Assembly (NCBI RefSeq): GCF_027922365.1
Contig: NZ_BSFN01000005.1
Location: forward strand, 300,531 to 364,530
Length of the DNA stretch: 64,000 nt
Direction: 5' to 3'
From: Pseudomonas turukhanskensis
GTDB lineage: Bacteria > Pseudomonadota > Gammaproteobacteria > Pseudomonadales > Pseudomonadaceae
Shown one piece after another: positions 35,625 to 43,742 of the stretch. Numbering within the stretch: the stretch's first letter is position 1; every line of letters starts with the position of its first letter. A model generated the notes under the pieces. The model was not told the origin of the DNA. It made no database searches and saw only the letters and a list, made by a program, of their open reading frames with translations. The position numbers and the translations under genes are program-made.

Positions 35625-38411
35625 GTGCGCGGGCTCAGGATTGCCATAGGACTTGTTGTCAGCCTGGTATGGGCTGCACTGTCACCACTGCCAGCCTCGG
35701 CAGCGGAGCAAGGCCAATGGTCTGTTCTGCTGGACCCTGACGCCAGCCTGAGCCTGAACGACGTGCGCGCCAGCGGCAGCGCTGCCCGCTTCACCCCTGT
35801 CGATATCCAGCAATTGGCCACCCCCGGGCACAATATGGCGCAGTGGCTCCACGTGCGTCTGCCGGGCAGGAACCGCGAGCGGCTGCTGCGGGTGTTCGGC
35901 CCGTACCTGGGCCATCTCGACCTCTACGTACTGCGCAATGGCGAGCTGATTTCCAGCACCCGCACCGGCAGCCAGACCCCGCTGGCCGAACGGCCACTGC
36001 CCAGCCGCGATCTGCTGCTGCCCCTGCCGGTCGGCAACGATGCGCTCGACCTGTACCTGCGCTTGTCCAGCAGTCATGCACTGCGCCCGGCCATCACCAT
36101 CGATGACGCCGGCGCCATGGCCGCCGATGACAGCCGCCCGCTGCTCTACGGCATGCTGCTGGCCGCCTTTGGCCTGCTGCTGCTCTACAACCTGGTACGC
36201 TTTGCCTACACCCGTATTCGCAGCAGCCTGTGGTTGGCACTGGCGCAATTGAGCCTGCTTGGCACCAGCACCACACTGCTGGGTATCAATTCGCCGTGGC
36301 TGGTGGGCTGGCCGGGGCTGCAGGCGCAAATCGGCAATCTGTCGATTCTGCTCGCCATGCTCTGCAATCTGGCGTTCACCCTGAGCTTTTTCAAACGCGT
36401 ACAACCCAGCGGTCTGTGGCGCCGGGTGCTGCTGGCCGAATGCGGCGCCATCACCTTGCTGGCTGTAATCGTGCTGGCGGCCAACCACCTGCAATTCAAC
36501 CGGGCGGTGTATCTGATGACCGCCGTCAGCAACCTCAGCGTCTTGCTGGTGGCGGCGTTCCACTGGATGCATGGCTATAAACCGGCGCGGATGTTTACCC
36601 TGGCGCAGCTGATTTTCAACCTCGCGTTTATCGGCGCCCTGCCCTCGATGTTCGGCTACTGGTCCAACGACTCCGACTGGCTGGCCTACAACCTGCTGTG
36701 CTTTGCCGCCATCAGCGGTTTTCTGCAAAGCCTGGCGCTGGCCGAGCGGCAACTGCGTCTGCAGCAGGAACACTTCGCCATCAGCCGCGACCTGGCCGCC
36801 AGTTCCGCCGAGCTCAAAGCCAAGGCCGAATTCCTGGCCAAGATCAGCCACGAAATTCGCACGCCCATGAACGGCGTACTGGGCATGACCGAACTGCTGC
36901 TGGGCACCCAGCTCTCCACCAAGCAGCGCGACTACGTGCAAACCATTCACAGTTCGGGCAACGAACTGCTCACGCTGATCAACGAGATTCTCGACATCTC
37001 CAAGCTGGAGTCCGGGCAGATCGAACTCGATGACGTGCAGTTCGACCTCAATGCGCTGATCGACGACTGTCTGGATATCTTCCGCGCCAAGGCCGAGCAG
37101 CAGAAAGTCGAACTCATCAGCTTTATGCAGCCCCAGGTTCCACGGGTGGTGAGCGGCGACCCGACGCGTTTGCGGCAAACCCTGCTGAGCCTGCTGGACA
37201 ACGCCTTCAAGCAAACCGACGAAGGCGAAATTCTCCTCGTGGTTGCGGTAGACACCAGTGGCGACGCGCCCCGCCTGCGCATTGCCGTACAGGACAGCGG
37301 CCGCTCGCTGGACAGCGCCGAACGCGACGCTCTGCTCAATGCCGAATTGCACAGTAAAGACTTCCTGGCCGCCACCGGCGTGGGCGCCCGCCTGGGGCTG
37401 ATCATTGCGCGGCAACTGGTGCGGTTGATGAGCGGCACCTTCGGCATTCAAAGCGGTGGCAACACCGGCAACACGCTGTGGCTGACCCTGCCATTGGACG
37501 CCGAGCGCCTGGAAAACCCCACCGCCGACCTTGACGGCCCGCTGCAAGGCGCACGCCTGTTGGTGGTGGACGACAACGAAACCTGCCGCAAGGTATTGCT
37601 GCAACAGTGCAGCGCCTGGGGCCTGACCGTCAGTGCGGTGCCGTCGGGCAAGGAAGCGCTGGCGCTTTTGCGTACCAAGGCCAATATCCGCGAGTACTTC
37701 GATGTGGTGCTGCTGGATCAGGACATGCCCGGCATGACCGGCATGCAACTGGCGGCCAAGATCAAGGAAGACCCCAGCCTCAACCACGACGTGCTGTTGA
37801 TCATGCTCACCGGCATCAGCAATGCGCCGAGCAAGATCATTGCGCGCAACGCCGGCATCAAACGCATCCTGGCCAAACCGGTGGCCGGCTACACGTTGAA
37901 AACCACCCTGGCTGACGAGCTGGCCCAGCGCAAACCCGGCCTGGAACCGCGCAGCTATGCACCGGTGGTGGCGCCGCAAGACTTCCCCGAAGACTTCCGC
38001 ATTCTGGTGGCCGAAGACAACAGTATTTCCACCAAGGTGATTCGCGGCATGCTCGGCAAGCTCAATTTGCAGCCCGACACCGCCAGCAACGGCGAAGAAG
38101 CCCTGACCGCGATGAAAGCCCGGCAATACGACCTGGTGCTGATGGACTGCGAAATGCCGGTGATGGACGGTTTTTCCGCCACCGAACAGCTGCGTGCCTG
38201 GGAAGCCAGTGAACAGCGCCAGCGCACCCCCGTGGTGGCACTGACCGCGCATATTCTGTCCGAACACAAGGAACGCGCGCGACAAGTGGGCATGGACGGC
38301 CATATGGCCAAACCGGTGGAGCTCTCCAACCTGCGCGAGCTGGTGGAGCACTGGGTGGCCGAACGCGACGCCCGCCGCCAGGAAGCCTCCGACTCCGCGC
38401 TGCCCCACTGA
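35625..38411 (+). CDS. retS: RetS-type hybrid sensor kinase
   Basis: A 928-residue hybrid sensor with signal peptide (1-27), a periplasmic 7TMR-DISMED2 domain (about 40-170), seven membrane helices (about 175-375), a histidine-kinase dimerisation domain with H409 in KISHEIRTPMNG, an ATPase domain (about 515-625), and two receiver domains with phospho-acceptors D698 (LLDQDMPGM) and D841 (LMDCEMPVMDG). In Pseudomonas RetS binds and inhibits GacS, lowering rsmY/rsmZ RNAs and repressing biofilm and type VI secretion while favouring acute functions. The ATPase N-box reads LLDNAFKQTDEG, and the G1 box DSGRSLDSAE lacks the usual second glycine, consistent with weak kinase activity. The start is GTG 35625 with AAGGGA upstream. 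Confidence 0.93.
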   Translation: MRGLRIAIGLVVSLVWAALSPLPASAAEQGQWSVLLDPDASLSLNDVRASGSAARFTPVDIQQLATPGHNMAQWLHVRLPGRNRERLLRVFGPYLGHLDLYVLRNGELISSTRTGSQTPLAERPLPSRDLLLPLPVGNDALDLYLRLSSSHALRPAITIDDAGAMAADDSRPLLYGMLLAAFGLLLLYNLVRFAYTRIRSSLWLALAQLSLLGTSTTLLGINSPWLVGWPGLQAQIGNLSILLAMLCNLAFTLSFFKRVQPSGLWRRVLLAECGAITLLAVIVLAANHLQFNRAVYLMTAVSNLSVLLVAAFHWMHGYKPARMFTLAQLIFNLAFIGALPSMFGYWSNDSDWLAYNLLCFAAISGFLQSLALAERQLRLQQEHFAISRDLAASSAELKAKAEFLAKISHEIRTPMNGVLGMTELLLGTQLSTKQRDYVQTIHSSGNELLTLINEILDISKLESGQIELDDVQFDLNALIDDCLDIFRAKAEQQKVELISFMQPQVPRVVSGDPTRLRQTLLSLLDNAFKQTDEGEILLVVAVDTSGDAPRLRIAVQDSGRSLDSAERDALLNAELHSKDFLAATGVGARLGLIIARQLVRLMSGTFGIQSGGNTGNTLWLTLPLDAERLENPTADLDGPLQGARLLVVDDNETCRKVLLQQCSAWGLTVSAVPSGKEALALLRTKANIREYFDVVLLDQDMPGMTGMQLAAKIKEDPSLNHDVLLIMLTGISNAPSKIIARNAGIKRILAKPVAGYTLKTTLADELAQRKPGLEPRSYAPVVAPQDFPEDFRILVAEDNSISTKVIRGMLGKLNLQPDTASNGEEALTAMKARQYDLVLMDCEMPVMDGFSATEQLRAWEASEQRQRTPVVALTAHILSEHKERARQVGMDGHMAKPVELSNLRELVEHWVAERDARRQEASDSALPH

Positions 38412-38443
38412 CGTATCCTTATTTTTTGCCTGCGAGCCTGCCG

Positions 38444-39043
38444 ATGTTGTCCACCCTGTTCAGCCTGTATTTGAAGATGCTGGTGCTCTATAGCCCGTTC
38501 TTCGTGCTGTCGGTTTTTATCGGCATGACCCGCGGCTACACCGTCAAAGAGCGGAAAAAACTGGCGTGGAAAGTGGCCACCGGCGTGGTCATCGCCAGCA
38601 GCGTGCTGTACCTGTTCGGGCAGAGCATCTTCACCGTATTCGGCATCACCATCGACGCCTTCCGCATAGGCGCTGGCAGCGTGCTGTTTATTTCGGCGCT
38701 GGGCATGGCTCAGGGGCGGCCGGTGGTGCAGAGCGACAACCAGCAGCAGGACGTGACCATCGTGCCGCTGACTATCCCGCTGACCGTCGGGCCCGGCACC
38801 ATCGGCGCCATGCTGGTGATGGGCGCGGGCCAGCCGCACTGGGACAGCAAACTGATCGCCCTGGTGGCCATCTTTCTGGCCAGCGTAACCGTGGGCCTGG
38901 TGCTGTACCTGAGCGACAAGTTCGAACGGATTCTGGGCGACCAGGGGCTGGAGATTATTGGCCGCTTGATGGGGTTGTTCGTGTGCGCGCTGGCGGCGCA
39001 GATCATCTTTACCGGGATCAAGGGTTACTTGATTACTCCGTAA
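38444..39043 (+). CDS. MarC family integral membrane protein
   Basis: A 199-residue protein with about six membrane helices, including LVLYSPFFVLSVFIGMT and the family block IVPLTIPLTVGPGTIGAMLV, and ending RLMGLFVCALAAQIIFTGIKG. MarC/UPF0056 proteins are of unknown function; the original antibiotic-resistance link was withdrawn. ATG 38444 was chosen; an upstream TTG in frame is unlikely. It follows retS by 32 bases and could be co-transcribed with it. Confidence 0.9.
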   Translation: MLSTLFSLYLKMLVLYSPFFVLSVFIGMTRGYTVKERKKLAWKVATGVVIASSVLYLFGQSIFTVFGITIDAFRIGAGSVLFISALGMAQGRPVVQSDNQQQDVTIVPLTIPLTVGPGTIGAMLVMGAGQPHWDSKLIALVAIFLASVTVGLVLYLSDKFERILGDQGLEIIGRLMGLFVCALAAQIIFTGIKGYLITP

Positions 39044-39382
39044 TATCGCCTGCCGTACCTCCTCGAAAAACATCCGTCATCCCCGCGCAGGCGGGGATCC
39101 AGGTGCGCAGGTAAAAAGAAGCAAACGCTGGACGGCTTCTCAGCTTGCGCCAACTCCCCCGCTTCAGATTCTTCACGGATTCAAAAGCGTCGTATTTCTA
39201 CGAGATTCTGGGTCCCTGCCTGCGCTGGGACAACGGAGGTTGTTGCCTTCTCCCCCGACAATGACGGAATAAAGTTGGGGGGCAGGCGATAAAAACCCTT
39301 CATCGTTTTCGCAAACCTCATCGCGCATCACCTTCCCCCTTCGCGTAAACTGCGCGGCCGTTTTTTGTACCCGGAATTCATC
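39044..39382. other. Intergenic region dominated by a MITE-like element
   Basis: The 339 bases between marC and yegD hold the inverted-repeat element at 39073-39267, described separately. The remaining about 115 bases before yegD contain no gene; the yegD promoter is expected there but no clear boxes were found. Confidence 0.5.
39073..39267. repeat. MITE-like element with CCGTCATYCCCGCGCAGGC ends
   Basis: The left end CCGTCATCCCCGCGCAGGCG at 39074 with GGGATCCAGG following is matched, inverted, by the right end running from TCTGGGTCCCTGCCTGCGC (about 39206) to GACAATGACGG at 39267. The right arm carries an extra about 28-base insertion relative to the left. A solo copy of the same end sequence occurs at 41330-41359. 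It is about 195 bases long, without coding capacity, typical of a non-autonomous repeat. Confidence 0.75.
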
Positions 39383-40648
39383 ATGACCAACGCGCAATCT
39401 GCTCGTGCCATTGGCATCGACTTTGGCACGTCCAACTCCACCGTCGGCTGGCTGCGCCCCGGCGAGCAATCGTTGCTTGTGCTGGAAGACGGAAAAATCA
39501 CCCTGCCCTCGGTGGTCTTCTTCAACTTCGAAGAACGCCGCCCGGTTTATGGCCGCCTGGCCTTGCACGAGTACCTGGAAGGCTATGAAGGCCGCCTGAT
39601 GCGCTCGCTGAAAAGCCTGCTGGGTTCCAAGCTGCTGAAAAGCGAAACCGCCGTGCTGGGCAGCGCGCTGCCGTTCAAAGATATTCTCGGGTTCTTTATC
39701 GGCGAGCTGAAAACCCGCGCCGAAGCCGTGGCCGAGCGCCCGTTCGAAGAAGTGGTGCTGGGCCGGCCGGTGTTCTTTGTCGACGACGATGAAAAAGCCG
39801 ACAAGGAAGCCCAGGACACGCTGGTGGCGGTGGCCAAGAAACTGGGCTTCAAGGACGTGTCGTTCCAGTACGAACCCATCGCCGCCGCTTTCGACTACGA
39901 AAGCACCATCAGCCGCGAAGAGTTGGTACTGATCGTCGACATCGGCGGCGGTACCTCGGACTTCTCGCTGATTCGCCTGGCCCCCGAGCGCCATATGCTG
40001 CCCGAGCGCCAGAGCGACATCCTGGCGACCGGCGGTGTGCACATCGGCGGTACCGACTTCGACAAGCAGCTGAGCCTGGCGGGCGTGATGCCGCTGTTCG
40101 GCTACGGCAGCCGGATGAAAAACCAGGCCTATATGCCCACCAGCCACCACCTGAACATGGTGACCTGGCACACCATCAACGCCGTGTATTCACAGCAGGC
40201 GCAAACCGCGCTGAAGAACATGCGCTACGACGCGTTGGATACCGATGGTCTGGACCGTTTTTTCAAACTGATCGAACAGCGTGCCGGGCACTGGCTGGCC
40301 ATGCAGGTTGAGCAGAGCAAAATCGAACTGACGGAAATGGACAGCCGCAATATCGCCCTGGAGCGCATTGAACCGGGCCTGGTGGCCGAGCTGAACCGCG
40401 AGCTGTTCGATGAATCCATCGACGGCCTGCTGGGCAAGGTCAATGGCAGCGTGTTGCAGTTGTTGGCCGATGCCGGCGTGAGCACCGAAGACATCGACAC
40501 CGTGTTTTTTACCGGTGGTTCGAGCGGTATTCCGGCGCTACGCGCCAATATTCAGCGCTTGTTGCCCAACGCCCGCCACGCCGAGGGCGATACGTTCGGC
40601 AGTATCGGCAGCGGATTAGCTATCGAAGCCAAAAAGCGCTACGGCTAG
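39383..40648 (+). CDS. yegD: Hsp70-family protein YegD
   Basis: A 421-residue Hsp70-like ATPase comprising only the nucleotide-binding domain plus a short tail, without the substrate-binding domain of DnaK. Phosphate loop 1 is GIDFGTSNSTVGW, the second phosphate motif VDIGGGTSDFSL, and the adenosine motif FFTGGSSGIPALR. An additional insertion around GTDFDKQLSLAGVMPLFGYG is typical of YegD. The cellular role is unknown. ATG at 39383. A structured repeat begins 12 bases after its stop. Confidence 0.92.
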   Translation: MTNAQSARAIGIDFGTSNSTVGWLRPGEQSLLVLEDGKITLPSVVFFNFEERRPVYGRLALHEYLEGYEGRLMRSLKSLLGSKLLKSETAVLGSALPFKDILGFFIGELKTRAEAVAERPFEEVVLGRPVFFVDDDEKADKEAQDTLVAVAKKLGFKDVSFQYEPIAAAFDYESTISREELVLIVDIGGGTSDFSLIRLAPERHMLPERQSDILATGGVHIGGTDFDKQLSLAGVMPLFGYGSRMKNQAYMPTSHHLNMVTWHTINAVYSQQAQTALKNMRYDALDTDGLDRFFKLIEQRAGHWLAMQVEQSKIELTEMDSRNIALERIEPGLVAELNRELFDESIDGLLGKVNGSVLQLLADAGVSTEDIDTVFFTGGSSGIPALRANIQRLLPNARHAEGDTFGSIGSGLAIEAKKRYG

Positions 40649-40659
40649 TGTTTGGCACT

Positions 40660-40774
40660 GATCTGCCGGGCGTCGGCCGGGCGGCGTTGCGTCCTCGCTT
40701 TTAATGCTCACGTACTGGAGTACGCTGCGCTTAAAAGCTGCGGGGCGCCTTGCCTGGCTCTAGCCCGGAAGATC
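40660..40774 (+). repeat. Structured inverted repeat, family member B (after yegD)
   Basis: GATCTGCCGGGC...GGCGTTGCGTCC...CTTTTAA on the left pairs with TTAAAAG...GGGCGCC...GCCCGGAAGATC on the right. The centre is the hairpin CGTACT-GG-AGTACG, between AATGCTCA and CTGCGCTT. It shares layout and the GCCTTGC and GCTCTAGC segments with the other members, though stem sequences differ. It starts 12 bases after the yegD stop in the same orientation. Confidence 0.85.
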
Positions 40775-40800
40775 TCGAATGCAGTAGAGCAAAAGCAAGA

Positions 40801-41271
40801 TCAACAGACTTCGATAACTTCGGATTCCTGCCCATTCACCAAGACCACATCGCCGGCAGCTTTACCTAGCAAACTCTGCCCCATCGGCGATTGCGGGGTG
40901 ATGCTCATCACCTCGCCCTCCTCGGTCTGCACTTTCAGCCCGGCCCCGTCAGGCACCAGAAACAGCCGGCGCTGTTGGCCGCTCTTGTTTTCCAGCAGCA
41001 CCAGCGCGCTCAACTGGATGCCCTTGTCGGCATCGAAGTCCCGCAGTTGCAGGGCACGAAAGGCCAGCAACGCCTGCTCGATTTCGGCCACGCGCCGCGC
41101 CTGGCCATGGGCCAGATAACCCGCTTCCAAGCCCAGCGTGTCGTATTTGTTTTCGGCGACATTCTCTTCATGCGTGGCCGCTTCATGGGCGGTTTGCAGG
41201 GCGAGTTGGGCGTTGTGCAGATCGGCGTTAAGCCGTTCGACAAAGCGTTGGTGAAGGTGAGTTTTGGTCAT
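40801..41271 (-). CDS. GreA/GreB-family transcription factor
   Basis: A 156-residue protein with an N-terminal coiled-coil hairpin (about 1-75) and a C-terminal FKBP-like GreA domain with GAGLKVQTEEGEVMSITPQSPMG, QSLLGKAAGDVV and the ending VIEVC. It binds RNA polymerase near the secondary channel by analogy. The tip region reads EENVAENKYDTLGLEAGYL, where GreA has DLKENAEYH, so the acidic cleavage residues are only partly conserved and RNA-cleavage stimulation is uncertain. The start ATG 41271 has no good ribosome site. It converges with yegD across repeat B. Confidence 0.85.
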   Translation of the reverse strand: MTKTHLHQRFVERLNADLHNAQLALQTAHEAATHEENVAENKYDTLGLEAGYLAHGQARRVAEIEQALLAFRALQLRDFDADKGIQLSALVLLENKSGQQRRLFLVPDGAGLKVQTEEGEVMSITPQSPMGQSLLGKAAGDVVLVNGQESEVIEVC

Positions 41272-41329
41272 CAAAAACGCATGCCTGAACGTTCAAGGGG
41301 TGCAGAGGACGGTGCTAATCATCGCTACG

Positions 41330-41359
41330 CCGTCATCCCTGCGCAGGCAGGGATCCAGA
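41330..41359. repeat. Solo copy of the CCGTCATYCC repeat end
   Basis: CCGTCATCCCTGCGCAGGCA followed by GGGATCCAG repeats the left end of the element at 39073-39267. It lies between the Gre-like gene and the small lipoprotein gene. No inverted partner was found nearby. Confidence 0.75.
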
Positions 41360-41459
41360 GTGTCGAAACGGTCGCCATTGTGTCGTCCACCGCAGTGTTT
41401 AAGAAAGGCTTTTGCTAGAGTTCGGCAACGGGCCTGAGCCCACCTATGCGGAGTGCAGC

Positions 41460-41660
41460 ATGTTCCTTTTCAAAACCCTGGCCATCGTCGCCAGCGCCAC
41501 CCTGCTGAGCGCCTGCGGCCTTGGCGAAACGGCCGCCACCGCCGAGCTGCAAGCCAAACAGGCGCAGCAGGCACAACAACAGATGCAGGCAATGCAGAAG
41601 CAGATCGATGCGGCCAATGCAGTGAACAACCAGCGCTTGAAAGAGGCCACCGAGCAGTAG
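41460..41660 (+). CDS. Small lipoprotein with coiled coil
   Basis: Sixty-six residues: a signal peptide with lipobox LSAC (Cys at residue 19), then a short Gln/Ala-rich helix (QAKQAQQAQQQMQAMQKQID) that should form a coiled coil. It resembles small coiled-coil lipoproteins of the Lpp sort in general layout but I do not recognise the family. The start ATG 41460 places the signal peptide first; the open frame upstream lacks a start signal. Confidence 0.75.
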   Translation: MFLFKTLAIVASATLLSACGLGETAATAELQAKQAQQAQQQMQAMQKQIDAANAVNNQRLKEATEQ

Positions 41661-41669
41661 TGCCTAGCC

Positions 41670-42026
41670 TCAGTTAGCCGGTACCAGGGTTATTTCCACC
41701 GGCTCGCCGGGGTTGTGCTGACGCAATTGCAGAATGTCCTTGGTGGCCATCAGCACTTCGGTCTTATAGCGCTGCCCTTCCTCGATCATCACCAGATCGG
41801 CACCGTCTTGCTGCCATTGGCCAAACGCCGGCTTATTGCCATTGGACGCCAGCACCAGCGTGCCGTCGGAGAGAAACACGTAGAGCATGCCCTTGCTCAC
41901 TGTCGGCGACTCGCTGACGCTCCATACCCGATTGACGAAACTGGCTGGCGCCGGCGGTTCAGAGCAGGCGCCGAGCAGCAGGGTGGCCAGCAACGGCAGC
42001 AGGTAACGAAGGCGGTGGGCAGGCAT
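41670..42026 (-). CDS. Lipoprotein of unknown function
   Basis: A 118-residue lipoprotein (lipobox LGAC, Cys at about residue 21) with a small mostly beta domain: RVWSVSESPTVSKGMLYVFL, GTLVLASNGNKPAFGQWQQD, then DILQLRQHNPGEPVEITLV. The pattern suggests a lipocalin-like or META/HslJ-like small barrel. The function is unknown. The start ATG 42026 has AAGGA seven bases upstream. A much longer open frame upstream is the shadow of osmE and its neighbour. Confidence 0.75.
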   Translation of the reverse strand: MPAHRLRYLLPLLATLLLGACSEPPAPASFVNRVWSVSESPTVSKGMLYVFLSDGTLVLASNGNKPAFGQWQQDGADLVMIEEGQRYKTEVLMATKDILQLRQHNPGEPVEITLVPAN

Positions 42027-42128
42027 GGCAAAATCCTTGGGTGGGCTGGCAACGACCAGCGGCCTCATTAGGCAACGCGCAGCGGCGCCAGGTTCAGCGC
42101 CGGCGCACAAAACAGCGAAGGGGTGTTT

Positions 42129-42335
42129 ATGTTTTCCAGCGCTACCCTGCTCTGGGGCATGGTCTTCAGCTCGATTGGTCTGGGCTATCTGCTGTATGGC
42201 AAACGCCAGGGCCACGTGGTGGCGTGGGTGTGCGGGTTGGCGCTGATGGTCTACAGCTACTTTTTCAGCGACCCGTATCTGATCGTCGCCATCGGCGTCG
42301 GCCTGATGCTGGTGCCAAGGTTTGTGCGGGTGTGA
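42129..42335 (+). CDS. Small two-helix membrane protein
   Basis: Sixty-eight residues with two or three membrane segments (LLWGMVFSSIGLGYLLYG, VVAWVCGLALMVYSYFF, and a final YLIVAIGVGLMLVPRFV). Similar small proteins are common in proteobacteria with no known role. ATG 42129 has GAAGGGG five bases upstream. GTG 42123 overlaps that site and is less likely. It is divergent from the adjacent lipoprotein gene. Confidence 0.75.
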   Translation: MFSSATLLWGMVFSSIGLGYLLYGKRQGHVVAWVCGLALMVYSYFFSDPYLIVAIGVGLMLVPRFVRV

Positions 42336-42419
42336 GGGGTAAATAACTCGAACTAAGTGCCAGCGAGGCGGCTCATAAATCAGGTAAGCCGACAACGGCA
42401 CCCCACAAGGAAAACCACC

Positions 42420-42758
42420 ATGTACAAAACCAAACTCCTCGCGGCTTTTTGTGCACTGGCTGCGGTTACAGGTTGCGCCAGCAAAATGGAAAACCCGGTC
42501 GACTACGTCACCTACCGCAATGAACCGCTGGCCAAGCAAGTAGACGTTGGCATGACCAAGTCGCAAGTGCTGACCGTTGGCGGCCCACCCTCCACCGAAC
42601 TCAATCGCACCGTGCGTTCGGGCACCTGCAATAACTATGTGATGGAGAAGGATGGTTCCAAGCAGGTTTACTACGTGAGCTTTGATGCCAACGACCGCGT
42701 CGATGGCAAAGGCTTTATGACTTGCGAGCAAATGGAACAAAACGAACGGAATATGTAG
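42420..42758 (+). CDS. osmE: Osmotically inducible lipoprotein OsmE
   Basis: A 112-residue lipoprotein of the SmpA/OmlA-like fold: signal peptide with lipobox VTGC (Cys at about residue 19), then NEPLAKQVDVGMTKSQVLTV with the GMxxxQV turn and GGPPSTELNRTVRSGTCNNY. In E. coli OsmE is induced by high osmolarity and in stationary phase; its function is not known. ATG 42420 has AAGGA at good spacing. Repeat C begins seven bases after its stop. Confidence 0.9.
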   Translation: MYKTKLLAAFCALAAVTGCASKMENPVDYVTYRNEPLAKQVDVGMTKSQVLTVGGPPSTELNRTVRSGTCNNYVMEKDGSKQVYYVSFDANDRVDGKGFMTCEQMEQNERNM

Positions 42759-42764
42759 GACTTC

Positions 42765-42894
42765 GATCGGCTGCGCGTCGGCATTACTGCGTTAAAAATT
42801 GTTTTTGAATGCTCATTGGCTACAGCCAACTGCGCTTCAAAAACAATTTTTGCCCGGGCCGTATTGGCCTTGCACTGCTCTAGCTCGCTCGATC
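42765..42894 (+). repeat. Structured inverted repeat, family member C (after osmE)
   Basis: The left arm GATCGGCTGCGCGTCGGC...AAAAATTGTTTTTGAA pairs with TTCAAAAACAATTTTT...GCTCTAGCTCGCTCGATC. The central hairpin is TTGGCT-AC-AGCCAA, between AATGCTCA and CTGCGCTT. The inner stem is a perfect 16 base pairs. It has the same layout and orientation as members A and B. Confidence 0.88.
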
Positions 42895-42931
42895 TTGATC
42901 TATGGCATGGCCGAAATTTGAAGATCAAAAA

Positions 42932-42998
42932 AGCTCGAGGCTGAAGCCTCTTCTACAGGGAACGGAATCCTTGGAGGAGAGGCTTCAGCCTCGATGCT
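42932..42998. repeat. REPIN-like pair with GAGGCTGAAGCCTC cores
   Basis: TCGAGGCTGAAGCCTCTTCT at 42935 and the inverted GAGGCTTCAGCCTCGA at 42979 flank a short spacer, and each half forms its own hairpin. It lies between osmE and the convergent carbonic anhydrase gene. Confidence 0.85.
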
Positions 42999-43012
42999 TT
43001 CAGGCGTGTGAT

Positions 43013-43660
43013 CTAGCTCTGACCGAGCGGCCGCAGGCGGTATTGCGGCGGAAGTTGTTCCATGCCGCTGACGGTTACGTTGAGGTTTTTCCAACGGCCG
43101 TCCTTGATGCCGTAGATGCAGCCGTGCACCGATAGCTTCTGGCCGCGGTGCCAGGCGTTCTGAACGATGGTGGTGTGGCTGACGTTGGCCACTTGCTGAA
43201 TCACGTTGAGTTCACACAGGCGGTCCACGCGTTCTTCTTCGGTGGGCAATTGCGCCAGGTGCTCGCGCTGCTCGTAGTAAAGGTCGCGGATGGCGCGGAT
43301 CCAGCCGTCGATCAGCCCGAACTGAGTGTCGCTCATGGAGGCGCGCACGCCACCGCAGCCGTAGTGGCCGGTAACCAGAATGTGTTTCACCTTGAGCACG
43401 TCTACCGCGTACTGAATTACCGACATGCAGTTGAGGTCGGTGTGCAGCACGATATTGGCGACGTTGCGGTGTACGAACAAATCCCCTGGCAACATGCCGA
43501 CGATTTCGTTGGCCGGCACCCGTGCATCGGAACAGCCGATCCACAGGTATTCGGGCACTTGCTGGCGGGCCAGCTTTTCGAAGAATTCCGGGTCTTCCTC
43601 TTTGATGGACTCAGCCCAACGCGCATTGTTTTCAAACAGCTGCTGCAGATCGTCACTCAT
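43013..43660 (-). CDS. can: Beta-class carbonic anhydrase
   Basis: A 215-residue zinc enzyme interconverting CO2 and bicarbonate, supplying bicarbonate for carboxylases such as AccC. Zinc ligands are C43 in IGCSDARVP, H99 and C102 in GHYGCGG, with D45/R47 as the catalytic dyad. The sequence MNAxW-type start is replaced by MSDDLQQLFENNARWA, as in the Pseudomonas homologue (PA4676 from memory). ATG 43660 follows GGGAGTACTGAT. Confidence 0.96.
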   Translation of the reverse strand: MSDDLQQLFENNARWAESIKEEDPEFFEKLARQQVPEYLWIGCSDARVPANEIVGMLPGDLFVHRNVANIVLHTDLNCMSVIQYAVDVLKVKHILVTGHYGCGGVRASMSDTQFGLIDGWIRAIRDLYYEQREHLAQLPTEEERVDRLCELNVIQQVANVSHTTIVQNAWHRGQKLSVHGCIYGIKDGRWKNLNVTVSGMEQLPPQYRLRPLGQS

Positions 43661-43742
43661 ATCAGTACTCCCAAAAATCCGATGCGCACCCTACGGTGCG
43701 CCTGGTGCCTTTGACAAGCCGCCGGATGCCTGGGTCACAGCA

